Of a DNA stretch of 64,000 nt, positions 32,861-41,567 are shown one piece after another. How positions within the stretch are numbered: the first letter of the stretch is position 1; each line of letters begins with the position of its first letter. Origin of the DNA: DASZIT01 sp963819695 (GTDB lineage Bacteria > Actinomycetota > Acidimicrobiia > Acidimicrobiales > RAAP-2). A program made the translations under genes and the position numbers. Location of the stretch: the NCBI GenBank assembly GCA_963819695.1, contig CAWFXD010000001.1, positions 62,001 through 126,000 on the forward strand, in the 5' to 3' direction. The notes under the pieces are model-generated. The model searched no databases. It worked only from the letters and a program-made list of their open reading frames with translations, and was not told the DNA's origin.

Positions 32861-34463
32861 ATGTCGACAGTGGCCAGCACGATGGTCGGACTCGCCGGCC
32901 TGGCCGCGGCCGGTCTGGTCGGACGCACTGGTTCGCGTCCGGCCCGGGGCCGGGGAACCGTGTCGCGGCATCGGACGCCGACTCCTCGCCGGCCCCGGAC
33001 CCCGATGCGGACCGGACCGCCCGACCCGCCGACGGGGAGATCGGGACACCGCGGTGGCCCGGTGGGCCCGACCCGCCGATCTCCGGTCGCTGCAGACGGG
33101 TCGCCCGGGTGCGGGACGGGCGAAGGCGGCGAGACCCGCGGCGCCCGGACGCCTGGTGCTGGGGTGGGGCGGCCGGCAATTGCTGGCCGCCGAGCCGCGT
33201 CAGTCGGTGATCGTGTTCGGGCCCACCCAGTCGCGCAAGACGAGCGGCTTCGCGGTGCCGTCCATCCTGGAGTGGCAGGGACCGGTGATCGCCACCAGCG
33301 TGAAGGCGGATCTGGTCGGGGACACCATCGCCTACCGCCGGGGCGTCGGCGAGGTGGCCTGCTTCGATCCCTCCGGTTCCACCGGTCTTCCCTCCGCCGG
33401 TTGGTCCCCGCTGCCCGCGGCTCGGAGTTGGCCGGGGGCGAGGCGGGTGGCGTCATCGATGACCGATGTGGGCAGGACCTCCGTCGGCACCATGGGCGAC
33501 GGCGACTTCTGGTATGCGACCGCGGCCAAGATGCTGGCGCCGCTGCTGTTTGCCGCCGCCTCGGCCGACCGGCAGATGACCGACGTCGTCCGGTGGGTGG
33601 ACACCCAGGAAGAGTCCGAAGTCCTCGAGCTCCTCTACGCCGCCGGGGTCCCCGAGGCGGTGGCCGCGGCTCTTTCGCTGTTCGGCAAGGAGGAACGCCA
33701 GCGCAGCTCCATCTACACCACCGCGGAGACCATCCTCGAGCCGTTCGGCGACGAGGCGGACACCGGCATCGACGGCCACGGCCGGGACATCGATGCGTCC
33801 CGGTTGGTCTCCGGTCACAATACGCTGTATCTCTGCGCCCCGGCCCACGATCAACGTCGCTTGAGCCCGCTGTTCACCGCCGTCCTCCGCCAGGTGCTCG
33901 AACATGTCTACGACTCGGTCACCCGGACCGGGTGCGCGCTCGACCCGCCGCTGCTGGTGGTGCTGGACGAGGCGGCCAACATCGCGCCCCTCGCCGACCT
34001 CGACGCGGTGGCCGCCACCGCCGCCGGCCACGGCGTCCAGCTGGTCACCATCTGGCACGACCTCGCCCAGATCACCGCCCGCTACGGGGCCCGATCGGCC
34101 ACCGTGGTCAACAACCACCGGGCCAAGGTCTTCCTCTCGGGCATCTCCGATCCGTCCACCCTCGAGTACGCCAGCCATTTGATCGGCGACGAAGAGGTGT
34201 TGCTACCGGCGTTCACCTCCGGTGGGCAGGGCGGCCCGACCACCACACGGTCGTCCTCCAGCCGCCGGTTGGCACCCGCCCACGCCCTCCGCCGGATCCC
34301 ACCCGGCCAAGGTGTCCTCGTCTACGGCGGGCTGCCGCCGGCCTGGTTGCGCCTCCGCACCTTCTTCGACGATCGGGTGCTGGCCGCCCGGGCGTCGGGA
34401 TCGCGCCAACCCACTGTCAAACCCGGTCAGCGATCGGGAGCCCGGTGCCGCATGGCCCGCTGA
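32861..34463 (+). CDS. TraG/VirD4-like type IV coupling protein (N-terminal frame disturbed, atypical Walker A)
   Basis: The main body (GTG 33054 to 34463, 469 residues) is a coupling ATPase: RQSVIVFGPTQSRKTSG in the Walker A position, VIATSVKADLVGDTI, PPLLVVLDEAANIAPLADLD (Walker B), LVTIWHDLAQITARYG, and a C-terminal LRIPPGQGVLVYGGLPPAWL. In Walker A the Gly before Lys is Arg (QSRKT instead of QSGKT). A probable N-terminus, MSTVASTMVGLAGLAAAG, lies in another frame from ATG 32861 just after the ATPase stop; an indel between about 32950 and 33050 would join them. It recruits substrates to the secretion channel in related systems. Confidence 0.78.
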
Positions 34464-35236
34464 TAGGAGATCGGTGCGATGGTGCGCCCGATCGGAGCCA
34501 ACATCGGCAGCGCCGAGGCGTTGATCTCCATGCGCCGCCCACCCATGCGCTCGAGCACCAACTCCGACACCTGGGCCTCCGTTCTCCGGACCGGTCTGGG
34601 CGGCAGTGAACCTCCGTCATCCAATCCCGACATGCCCATGGCCGTCGGCACCCAGGCCGGGTAGAGCACGTGGACGTGGACCCCCCGGTCGGCAACCTCG
34701 TGGGCCACCGATTCGCTGAAGGCGGCGACCGCCGCCTTGGAGGCGCCGTAAGCCCCGTGGCCGGGCTCGGGGGCCCGGGCCGCGTCGGATGAGACGTTGA
34801 CCACGATCCCGGATCGCCGGGCCAGCATTCCCGGCATCACCGCGAGGGTGCCGGCGACGACGCCGAAGAAATTCACATCGAAGATCTGCCGATAGGCGGG
34901 CGAGAACCCTTCCTCGGCCGGGGTGAGCCCTTCGGTGCCGGCGTTGTTGATGAGCAGGTCGATGCGCCCGTGACGGTCCTCGATCTCCGCCAGAGCCCGC
35001 TGATAGGTCGGCGTGTCCCCGACATCACAGACCCGGGTGGAGCTGGACGGCGTCGAGGATTGCAGCACCTTCTCGAGTTCGGCGAGCAACTCCTGGCGTC
35101 GAGCCAACCCCACCACGGTGGCGCCGCGGGCGGCGAGGTCCATGGCCAGCCGGTGCCCGATCCCCGACGAAGCCCCCGTCACCACCGCGACCGTTCCGTC
35201 GTTGCGCTTACATGATGATCGCCTCTCGCGCTTCAC
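34427..35236 (-). CDS. SDR-family oxidoreductase
   Basis: This is a 269-residue classical SDR: VTGASSGIG, INNAGTEGL, and catalytic Ser/Tyr/Lys in NVSSDAARAPEPGHGAYGAS followed by KAA. The C-terminus is extended and hydrophobic-basic (LPMLAPIGRTIAPISYQRAM), as in SDRs near acyl-CoA metabolism. Its 3' end overlaps the convergent coupling-protein gene by 37 nt, which is unusual. The start (GTG 35236, MKRERRSS) is uncertain because no better ATG is available before the cofactor motif. Confidence 0.82.
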   Translation of the reverse strand: MKRERRSSCKRNDGTVAVVTGASSGIGHRLAMDLAARGATVVGLARRQELLAELEKVLQSSTPSSSTRVCDVGDTPTYQRALAEIEDRHGRIDLLINNAGTEGLTPAEEGFSPAYRQIFDVNFFGVVAGTLAVMPGMLARRSGIVVNVSSDAARAPEPGHGAYGASKAAVAAFSESVAHEVADRGVHVHVLYPAWVPTAMGMSGLDDGGSLPPRPVRRTEAQVSELVLERMGGRRMEINASALPMLAPIGRTIAPISYQRAMRHRAPDR

Positions 35237-35279
35237 GTTGGAATGATATGTCCGCAGGCAATGGACACGGCGGCCTCAC

Positions 35280-35663
35280 CTAAGAGTCGGGACGAGGATC
35301 TGGCTCGAAGCCCACGCCTACCCGTCCGGTTACCGTTGCCAGGCGCGCGTCGCGGGTCCACAACCTGGTGTCGGCGGTGAGCTTGGTCGAAGCCAGAAGC
35401 TGGGCATCGACGTAGCCGATTCCGGATCCGTACAGCGGCTGGCGCTCGATGAGCTGCAACACCTCGCGGTCGTCGGCGACGATCGCCTGGGGCAGTCCGC
35501 GAAATAGCTGGATGACCACGTCCCGGTTGCTCACGTTCCCGAGGGCGAGCTCCCCGGTGACCCAGGGATGGGCCACGACGGCGTTGTTGTCGAGCAGCCG
35601 AACGAGATCCAGGTTTCCCGAACGGAAGTGGTCGATCCAGACGGAGGTGTCGACCAAGATCAC
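35280..35663 (-). CDS. vapC: VapC-type PIN-domain ribonuclease toxin
   Basis: This is a 127-residue PIN protein with the catalytic acidic residues in place: MILVDTSVWIDHF (Asp5), a Glu in WVTGELALGN, Asp in GIGYVDAQLLAS and the final acidic position in LWTRDARL. PIN toxins of this type cleave tRNA or rRNA. Its start overlaps the antitoxin stop by 4 nt, the usual vapBC arrangement. Confidence 0.92.
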   Translation of the reverse strand: MILVDTSVWIDHFRSGNLDLVRLLDNNAVVAHPWVTGELALGNVSNRDVVIQLFRGLPQAIVADDREVLQLIERQPLYGSGIGYVDAQLLASTKLTADTRLWTRDARLATVTGRVGVGFEPDPRPDS

Positions 35664-35854
35664 TGTTCAGGACGGCGTCGGGGTACGTCGGCAAGCTCGG
35701 GTTCGGTTCCACCCAGCCGAGCCAACCGGCGGGCGCTCTCCCGTTCAATCAGCGCGCCCAGCGCTTTACGCACGAGGGCGGTCTTTTCGGTAGTGCCGGT
35801 GAGGCGCTGCGCCTCGTCGAGCAGGTCATCGTCCAAAACGAGCGTCGTCCGCAT
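35660..35854 (-). CDS. vapB: VapB-type ribbon-helix-helix antitoxin
   Basis: This is a 64-residue antitoxin with a ribbon-helix-helix N-terminus (MRTTLVLDDDLLDEAQRLTG, then TEKTALVRKALGALIERE) and an Arg/Pro-rich C-terminal tail that would wrap VapC. ATG 35854 is preferred to ATG 35860 because AAGGA lies five bases before it. It neutralises the toxin and should autorepress the operon through the upstream inverted repeat. Confidence 0.88.
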   Translation of the reverse strand: MRTTLVLDDDLLDEAQRLTGTTEKTALVRKALGALIERESARRLARLGGTEPELADVPRRRPEQ

Positions 35855-35878
35855 AGCCATCCTTGAGCATCAAATCCG

Positions 35879-35892
35879 TCATCTAATGATGA
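35879..35892. promoter_or_regulatory. inverted repeat, candidate vapBC operator
   Basis: TCATC-TAAT-GATGA is a perfect 5-bp inverted repeat 25-38 nt upstream of the vapB start, in the only AT-rich stretch of this region. Ribbon-helix-helix antitoxins bind such short palindromes. Confidence 0.45.
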
Positions 35893-36068
35893 CATATAGC
35901 GTGCCGTATGGCAAGCGCCGTGGATAGGTTGATCCGGGTTGCTCAACTACCGTCCCGCCGTTCTGTGGGCCAACATGGGCGCAGCGAATCCACGAGCCCA
36001 CCGGGAGGGCGCAGATCGGCCAGCAATGGTCGGAGGCGCCGGTCACCAGTGGGCGGGTCAGGAGCCAG

Positions 36069-37268
36069 ATGGCACAGGGAGGAAGTTCAGGAGTCGGCTT
36101 GCTGCCCGATCCCGAACCGCGGATCCAGCGGTACACGGTGATCTCGGTCGACGACCATCTGGTGGAACCGCCGGACATGTTCGAGGGTCGGCTGCCGGCC
36201 CGGTTCCAGGACCTCGCCCCCCGGGTGGTGGAGAACAAATACGGCCACCAGCTCTGGGAGTTCGACGGCCAGCGCTACACCCAGGTGGGGATGAACGCGG
36301 TGGCCGGTCGCCGGCCCGAGTCGATCACCCTCGAGCCCACCCGGTTCGAGGACATGCGACCGGGGTGCTGGGACATCCACGCGCGCATCCGGGACATGGA
36401 CATCAACGGGGTGTGGGCCTCGCTCAACTTCCCGTCCCAGATCACCGGCTTCTGTGGCCGGGTCTTCTCCGGGGCGTCCGATCCCGAGCTGGGGGCGGCC
36501 GTCACCCGCGCCTGGAACGACTGGATGTACGAGGCGTGGTGGCAGCCCTATCCCGACCGGATCATTCCCGGGGGGATCACCAACCTGTCCGACCCCGGGC
36601 TCGGCGCCGAGGAGATCCGTCGCAACGCCGCCCGGGGCTTCCGATCGGTGACCCTGCCCGAGCGGCCCCACAAGATCGGGCTGCCGTCCATCTTCACCTC
36701 CTACTGGGATCCCATCGTGGCCGCCTGCCAGGAGACCGACACTGTCATCTCTCTCCATGTCGGGTCGTCGGGCATCGGGGACCTTCCCGGTGACTCGCCG
36801 ATGGTCGCCCTCGGGGCCACCCTGTTCGGCCAGCTGTCGCTCACCGCCTGTGCCGAGTGGCTGTGGTCGGGGCTGCCCTCCCGCTTCCCCGGCGTCAAGA
36901 TCGCCATGAGCGAGGGCGGCATCGGGTGGGTGGCCATGCTGCTCGACCGGCTCGACAACATCGTCGACCGGTCGGGCTACGGCCAGGAGTTCGCCGGGGG
37001 CACCGAGCGGCCCGCCGACGTGCTGCAGCGCAACTTCTGGTTCTGCACCATCGACGACCCCTCCACCATCGACACCCGCGACCGGATCGGCATCGACCAT
37101 GTGATGGTGGAGGTCGACTACCCGCACGGCGACTCGACCTGGCCCGACACCCAGGACGTCATCCACCGGGCCTGGGGTCACCTGCCGGTGGACGATCTCC
37201 GGAAGATGACCCACCAGAACGCCGCGTCGCTGTACCGGTGGCCGCTGCCCGAGGTCTGCCGGCCATGA
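36069..37268 (+). CDS. amidohydrolase-2 family hydrolase/decarboxylase
   Basis: This is a 399-residue TIM-barrel metal-dependent hydrolase (PF04909). Seen: an N-terminal metal motif variant SVDDHLVEPPDMF (D-D-H rather than D-x-H), SLHVGSSGIG with the His of strand 5, KIAMSEGGIGW and the terminal VEVDYPHGDSTWPDT with a metal-ligand Asp. Such proteins decarboxylate or hydrolyse ring or acyl intermediates in actinobacterial catabolic operons. Its stop overlaps the ATG of the aldolase (ATGA). Product specificity unknown. Confidence 0.85.
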   Translation: MAQGGSSGVGLLPDPEPRIQRYTVISVDDHLVEPPDMFEGRLPARFQDLAPRVVENKYGHQLWEFDGQRYTQVGMNAVAGRRPESITLEPTRFEDMRPGCWDIHARIRDMDINGVWASLNFPSQITGFCGRVFSGASDPELGAAVTRAWNDWMYEAWWQPYPDRIIPGGITNLSDPGLGAEEIRRNAARGFRSVTLPERPHKIGLPSIFTSYWDPIVAACQETDTVISLHVGSSGIGDLPGDSPMVALGATLFGQLSLTACAEWLWSGLPSRFPGVKIAMSEGGIGWVAMLLDRLDNIVDRSGYGQEFAGGTERPADVLQRNFWFCTIDDPSTIDTRDRIGIDHVMVEVDYPHGDSTWPDTQDVIHRAWGHLPVDDLRKMTHQNAASLYRWPLPEVCRP

Positions 37269-38002
37269 CCGAACTGCTGCCCAAGCTCACCCCCGAACAG
37301 GAGCTGGTGCTCCTGGCCCGGACCCTCTGGCGCGAGGGATACGACGACCACCTGGCCGGCCACATCACCTACAAGCAGGATGACGGCACCCTCCTCTGTA
37401 ACCCGTGGCTGTTGCTGTGGGAGGAGATCCGGCCCGAGGACGTCATCCGCATCGACCTGGAGGGCAACCTCTTGGAGGGGCGGTGGCCGGTTCCGCTCGG
37501 GATCCCTCTGCACCTCGCCCTCCACCGGGTCCGCGCCGACGTCACCGTGGCCGTGCACAACCATCCCCGGTTCGGCACCGTCTGGGCCGACCTCCAGCAG
37601 GTCCCGACCTGCCACGACCAGAGCTCGGCGCTGGGCGGCGGGCAGCTGGTGCTGGTGGACGAGTACGACGGCCCGGTCAACGACCCGGACTCCGCCTCCC
37701 GGGCCATCGCCGCCATGGGCGACGCCGACCTCGCCCTGCTGTCCAACCACGGGGTGTTGGTGCTCGGCTCGAGCATCCGGGCCGCCCACCAGCGGGCGGT
37801 GGCGCTCGAGCAGCGTTGCCGGACGGCCTGGCACGTGGCCGCGGTGGGTTCCGGCCGGCCCCTCCCCGAGCCGGCCCGGTCGTTCTTCCAGAACCACGAC
37901 GGCAACGGGTTCGCCGGCTTCTGGGAGGCCATGGCCCGCCGGGAGTTGCGGTTGGATCCCACCCTGCTGGGGCCGGACGTCTCCGGAGAAGACGCCTGGT
38001 GA
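37265..38002 (+). CDS. class II aldolase/adducin-family protein
   Basis: This is a 245-residue protein of the FucA/AraD fold. Seen: GHITYKQDDGTLLCNP, the zinc ligands in VAVHNHPRFGTVWAD and LLSNHGVLVLGSSIR, and a substrate-side DEYDGPV. These proteins act as aldolases or decarboxylases on small oxo-acids. The start overlaps the amidohydrolase stop and the stop overlaps the P450 GTG, so the three proteins are made together. Confidence 0.88.
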   Translation: MTELLPKLTPEQELVLLARTLWREGYDDHLAGHITYKQDDGTLLCNPWLLLWEEIRPEDVIRIDLEGNLLEGRWPVPLGIPLHLALHRVRADVTVAVHNHPRFGTVWADLQQVPTCHDQSSALGGGQLVLVDEYDGPVNDPDSASRAIAAMGDADLALLSNHGVLVLGSSIRAAHQRAVALEQRCRTAWHVAAVGSGRPLPEPARSFFQNHDGNGFAGFWEAMARRELRLDPTLLGPDVSGEDAW

Positions 38003-39255
38003 CCTCGTCGGTCTCCGACCCGGTCCCGGTCGAACCGGCGTTCGACCCGTTCGACCCGCGGTGGGCCGCCGACCCGGTGTCGCTCTACGCCGACCTTCGC
38101 CAGCGGGCACCGGTGCACCGGAACCAGCTCGGGTTCTGGGTCTTCGCCCGGCATGCCGACTGCCTCGCCCTGCTCCGCGACCGGCGGACCAGCGCCGACG
38201 ACGCCTTCATCGATCCCGAGCGGGTGACCGCCGAGTTCCGGGCGACGCCGAGCCCCGACGACCCCATGACCGCGGCCATGCGGGAGATGCGCCCCTTCCT
38301 GTTCCGGGACCCGCCGGACCACACCCGTCTGCGGGGGCTGGTCTCCAAGGCGTTCACCCCGAAGGTGGTCGAGTCGTTGCGGGCGCGCACCCAACACATC
38401 GTCGACGAGCTCCTCGACGACGCCCTCGACGCCGACCGGGTCGACCTCCTCGAGGCCTTCGCCTACCCGCTGCCGGTGCGCATCATCTGCGACATGCTCG
38501 GGGTACCGCTGGCCGATCAGGATCGCTTCAAGGTCTGGTCTGCCGCGCTGGCCCGGGGATTGGATCCTGACTTTCTGCTCACCGACCAGGTCATCGCCGA
38601 GCGGGGTGAGGCGGCGATGGAGTTCGCCCAGTACTTCTTCGAATTGCTGGCCGACCGCAAGGAGTCGCCGGGCGACGACCTGCTCTCCGGGCTGGTGCAG
38701 GTCGAAGACGACGGCACGGTACTCAGCGAGGGCGAGCTGCTGTCGACCTGCATCCTGTTGTTGGTGGCCGGTCACGAGACCACCGTCAACCTCATCTCCG
38801 GCGGCACGGTGGCCCTGCTGCGGCATCCCGATCAGTTCGAGCGGTACCGGACCGACCCGGAGGTGGCCCGGAGCGGGGTAGAGGAGATGCTCCGCTTCGT
38901 GTCGCCGATCCAGCTCACCGGGCGGGCCCTGATCGAGGACATCGAGATCGCCGGCGTCACCCTCCGGGCCGGTGACTTCGCCATGCTGCTGATCGGCTCC
39001 GGCAATTACGACCCCGACCAGTTCCCCGACCCGGAGCGTTTCGACGTCGGCCGGACGCCCAACAACCACCTGGGGTTCGGCTTCGGCATCCACCACTGCC
39101 TGGGTGCACCCCTGGCCCGGATGGAGACCCAGGTGGCCCTCACCACCCTGGTGCGCCGGGCCCCGGATCTGGCCCTGGCCGCCGACGAGCTCATCTACAA
39201 GACCAACGTGGTGCTGCGGGGCCTCGAGTCCCTCCCGGTGGCGATGCGGGGCTAA
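37999..39255 (+). CDS. cytochrome P450
   Basis: This is a 418-residue soluble bacterial P450. It has the I-helix oxygen motif LLVAGHETTVNLI, the K-helix EEMLRFVSP (E-x-x-R), and the heme-binding loop GFGFGIHHCLGAPLAR with the axial Cys. The N-terminus (FDPFDPRWAADPVSLYADLR) resembles CYP107/CYP125-like actinobacterial enzymes. The start is GTG 37999, GTGA overlap. It is the last gene of the amidohydrolase-aldolase-P450 operon; the substrate is unknown. The end overlaps the convergent LLM gene by 4 nt. Confidence 0.93.
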   Translation: MTSSVSDPVPVEPAFDPFDPRWAADPVSLYADLRQRAPVHRNQLGFWVFARHADCLALLRDRRTSADDAFIDPERVTAEFRATPSPDDPMTAAMREMRPFLFRDPPDHTRLRGLVSKAFTPKVVESLRARTQHIVDELLDDALDADRVDLLEAFAYPLPVRIICDMLGVPLADQDRFKVWSAALARGLDPDFLLTDQVIAERGEAAMEFAQYFFELLADRKESPGDDLLSGLVQVEDDGTVLSEGELLSTCILLLVAGHETTVNLISGGTVALLRHPDQFERYRTDPEVARSGVEEMLRFVSPIQLTGRALIEDIEIAGVTLRAGDFAMLLIGSGNYDPDQFPDPERFDVGRTPNNHLGFGFGIHHCLGAPLARMETQVALTTLVRRAPDLALAADELIYKTNVVLRGLESLPVAMRG

Positions 39256-40127
39256 CCGGCGGCGGCCCGATCCAGCATCGGCTGGAGGGCGTCGAGCGCC
39301 GAGGCCACCTCGTCGATCCCCAGCGGCAGCAGCAGGGCCGCCACCGCGTCGGCTCCGGCTTCGGCGTACTGCTCGGCGATGGACGGGTCCAGGGGCAAGA
39401 AGTACGGGCACACCGTCACCTTGATGTCGGATCGGGATCGCCCGCGTCCTTCGAGCAGCCGGTCGAGCTTGGCCAGGGGCTCGGCCAGATCGGCGGGTTT
39501 CCGGTTGAAGGTGTGCCAGCCCTGGCCGGCCCGGGCCACTCGGGCCAGGGCGGCATCGCTCTCGCCGCCGATGTGGATCGGGGGGTGCGGTTTCTGGATC
39601 GGCTTCGGGAACATCGCGCACTGGTTGAGCGAGTAGAACTCGCCCTGGTAGGCCGAGCGATCGTCGCACCACAGGGTCTCGAGCACCTCGAGGTACTCGT
39701 CGGTCCGCTTGCCCCGTTGCGGCCACGATACGTTGACCGCCTCGAACTCCTCCTCGAGCCAGCCGACGCCGACGCCGAGGTCGACCCGGCCGTTGGACAG
39801 CCAGTCGAGGGTGGAGACCTCTTTGGCGGTGTACACCGGATTGCGCTGGGGCAGCAGCACCATGGCGGTGCCCAACCGGACGGTGGAGGTGTGGGCGGCC
39901 AGGAAGGAGAGGGTGATGAACGGCTCGAGCAAGCCGCTGTTGGGGAGGGCGGGGATCCTGCCGTCCTCCGCGTACGGGTACTCGGAGGCGTAGTCGTCGA
40001 ACAGCACCACGTGCTCGCCCACCCAGATGGTGCCGATGCCCCGCTGGTCGGCCTCCCGGCCGAGGGTGGCCAGCAGCTCGGGAGTGGAGAACGGGTCGAC
40101 GGTCGGAACCCAGAGGTCGACCTTCAC
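39252..40127 (-). CDS. LLM-class (F420-dependent) oxidoreductase
   Basis: This is a 291-residue luciferase-like monooxygenase-fold protein: TIWVGEHVVLFDDYASEYPY, LLPQRNPVYTAKEVSTLDWL, GVGVGWLEEEFEAVNVSW and HPPIHIGGESDAALAR. This combination is typical of F420-dependent members in actinobacteria. It probably reduces or oxidises a pathway intermediate using F420. The upstream amidase stop overlaps the start codon (stop ends 40126, ATG 40127-40125). Confidence 0.88.
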   Translation of the reverse strand: MKVDLWVPTVDPFSTPELLATLGREADQRGIGTIWVGEHVVLFDDYASEYPYAEDGRIPALPNSGLLEPFITLSFLAAHTSTVRLGTAMVLLPQRNPVYTAKEVSTLDWLSNGRVDLGVGVGWLEEEFEAVNVSWPQRGKRTDEYLEVLETLWCDDRSAYQGEFYSLNQCAMFPKPIQKPHPPIHIGGESDAALARVARAGQGWHTFNRKPADLAEPLAKLDRLLEGRGRSRSDIKVTVCPYFLPLDPSIAEQYAEAGADAVAALLLPLGIDEVASALDALQPMLDRAAAG

Positions 40128-41525
40128 GGCGCCACCAGCGGCCAGGGCCGCTCCCGCTCGGCGATCCGGGCCAGATCGAGGAGGAGCTGCTCCTGGTGGT
40201 GGCGGCCGATGACCTGCAGGCTCACCGGCATGCCGTCCACCAGTCCCACCGGGATGGCGATGGCCGGATTGCCGGTCAGGTTGGCCGGGATGGTCAGCGA
40301 GCCGTTGTTGCTGAGGGCCATCTCGAAGCCGTACTCGGCGATGAGATCGACGTCCCCCACCGTGGTGGGCATCGGACCGGCGGCGGCGAAGGCGACATCC
40401 GGATTGGTGGCGGCGAGGACGAAGTCGACCTGATCGAAGATGGAGGCCATCGTCTCGTTGATCTCGATGCGGAACATCTCGGTCTTCCCGGCGGTCTGCA
40501 GGTTGTGGCCGTAGGTGGCCAGGTTCATGCCCAGCTGGATCTCCGGGGTGAGGTCGTCGTTGCAGGCCGGGTAGCGGTCACCGAGATCGCCGGCCAACCC
40601 CACCAGGTTGGACATCGCCCACTCGAGACCACCCCGGGGGAGTTGCACGGCGACGTCCACCCGGGCGAGCCCGGCCCCGGCGATCAGCGCCTCGGCGGCG
40701 TCGAGGACCGTGGCCGCCACCCGGGGCTCCACGATGGCAGTTCCCAGGTCGACGGAGACGACCGCCCGCTTGCCGGCCAGATCGAACGACCCGAGCCCGG
40801 CCTCCCACCCCTCGACCCGGGGGAGGCTGAGGGTGTCGCGGGGATCGAAGCCGTTGCAGGCGTCGAACCAGCGGGCGGTGTCCCGCACCGATCGGGCCAT
40901 GCAGCCGAGGACCACGGTCAATGGCGGTTGCAAGGTGTGGGGGCCCTTGGGAATCCGCCCGAACGTCGACTTCAGCCCGAGCAGCCCGCTGTAGCCGGCC
41001 GGGATCCGGATCGATCCCCCGCCGTCTCCACCGGAGGCGATGGGCAGGATGCCGCCGGCCACCGCGGCGGCCGATCCGCCCGAGGAGCCACCCGGCGTGC
41101 GCTCGGGGTTCCAGGGGTTGCGGGTGGTGCCGTGAAGCTTGGAGTGGGTGTAGTTGACCCCGCCGAACTCGGGGGCGGCGGTCTGGGCGACCAGCACCGC
41201 GCCGGCGGCCCGGAGGCGGGTGACCTGGGTGGCGTCGTGGTCGGCGACCCGGTCCTTGTAGACCAGCGAGGCCTCGGTATACGGCCACCCGGTCACCGCA
41301 TCGAGCTCCTTGACGCCCACCGGGACGCCGCCGAACGGCAGCGACGATGTCGGCACGGGCGGCGGTTTCCCGGGCGGCGCCGGGATCCAGATGGGTGAAG
41401 GCGTTCAACTCCGATGCGTCGATGGCGGCGAGGGTCGCCTCCAAGGCCTCGAGCGGGCTGATGGCCCCGGAGCGGAAGGCGTCGACGAGCGAGCAGGCGT
41501 CCCCCGGCCAGGGCTGGTCGTGCAT
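40124..41525 (-). pseudogene. amidase (amidase-signature family), one frameshift
   Basis: The N-terminus (ATG 41525, MHDQPWPGDACSLVDAFRSG then AISPLEALEATLAAID) and the body are in two frames that meet near 41350. The body carries the amidase signature with a Ser-cisSer-Lys triad: PVGVKELDAVTG (Lys), TPGGSSGGSAAAVAGG (cis-Ser) and GGSIRIPAGYSGLLG (nucleophile Ser). With one indel corrected it is about 466 residues, the family norm. As sequenced, translation from the natural start would lose the triad; an internal start at 41356 would lack the first 60 residues. It is coupled to the LLM gene downstream. Confidence 0.85.
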
Positions 41526-41555
41526 GGGGCCTGACGTTAGCCCGCTCGAGCGGCG

Positions 41556-41561
41556 TAGCGT
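41556..41561 (+). promoter_or_regulatory. -10 element of a leaderless ppgK promoter
   Basis: TAGCGT is followed by exactly 6 nt and the ATG. The intervening AGGGGG abuts the start codon and is too close to act as a ribosome site, so a leaderless mRNA is the simpler reading. Confidence 0.55.
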
Positions 41562-41567
41562 AGGGGG

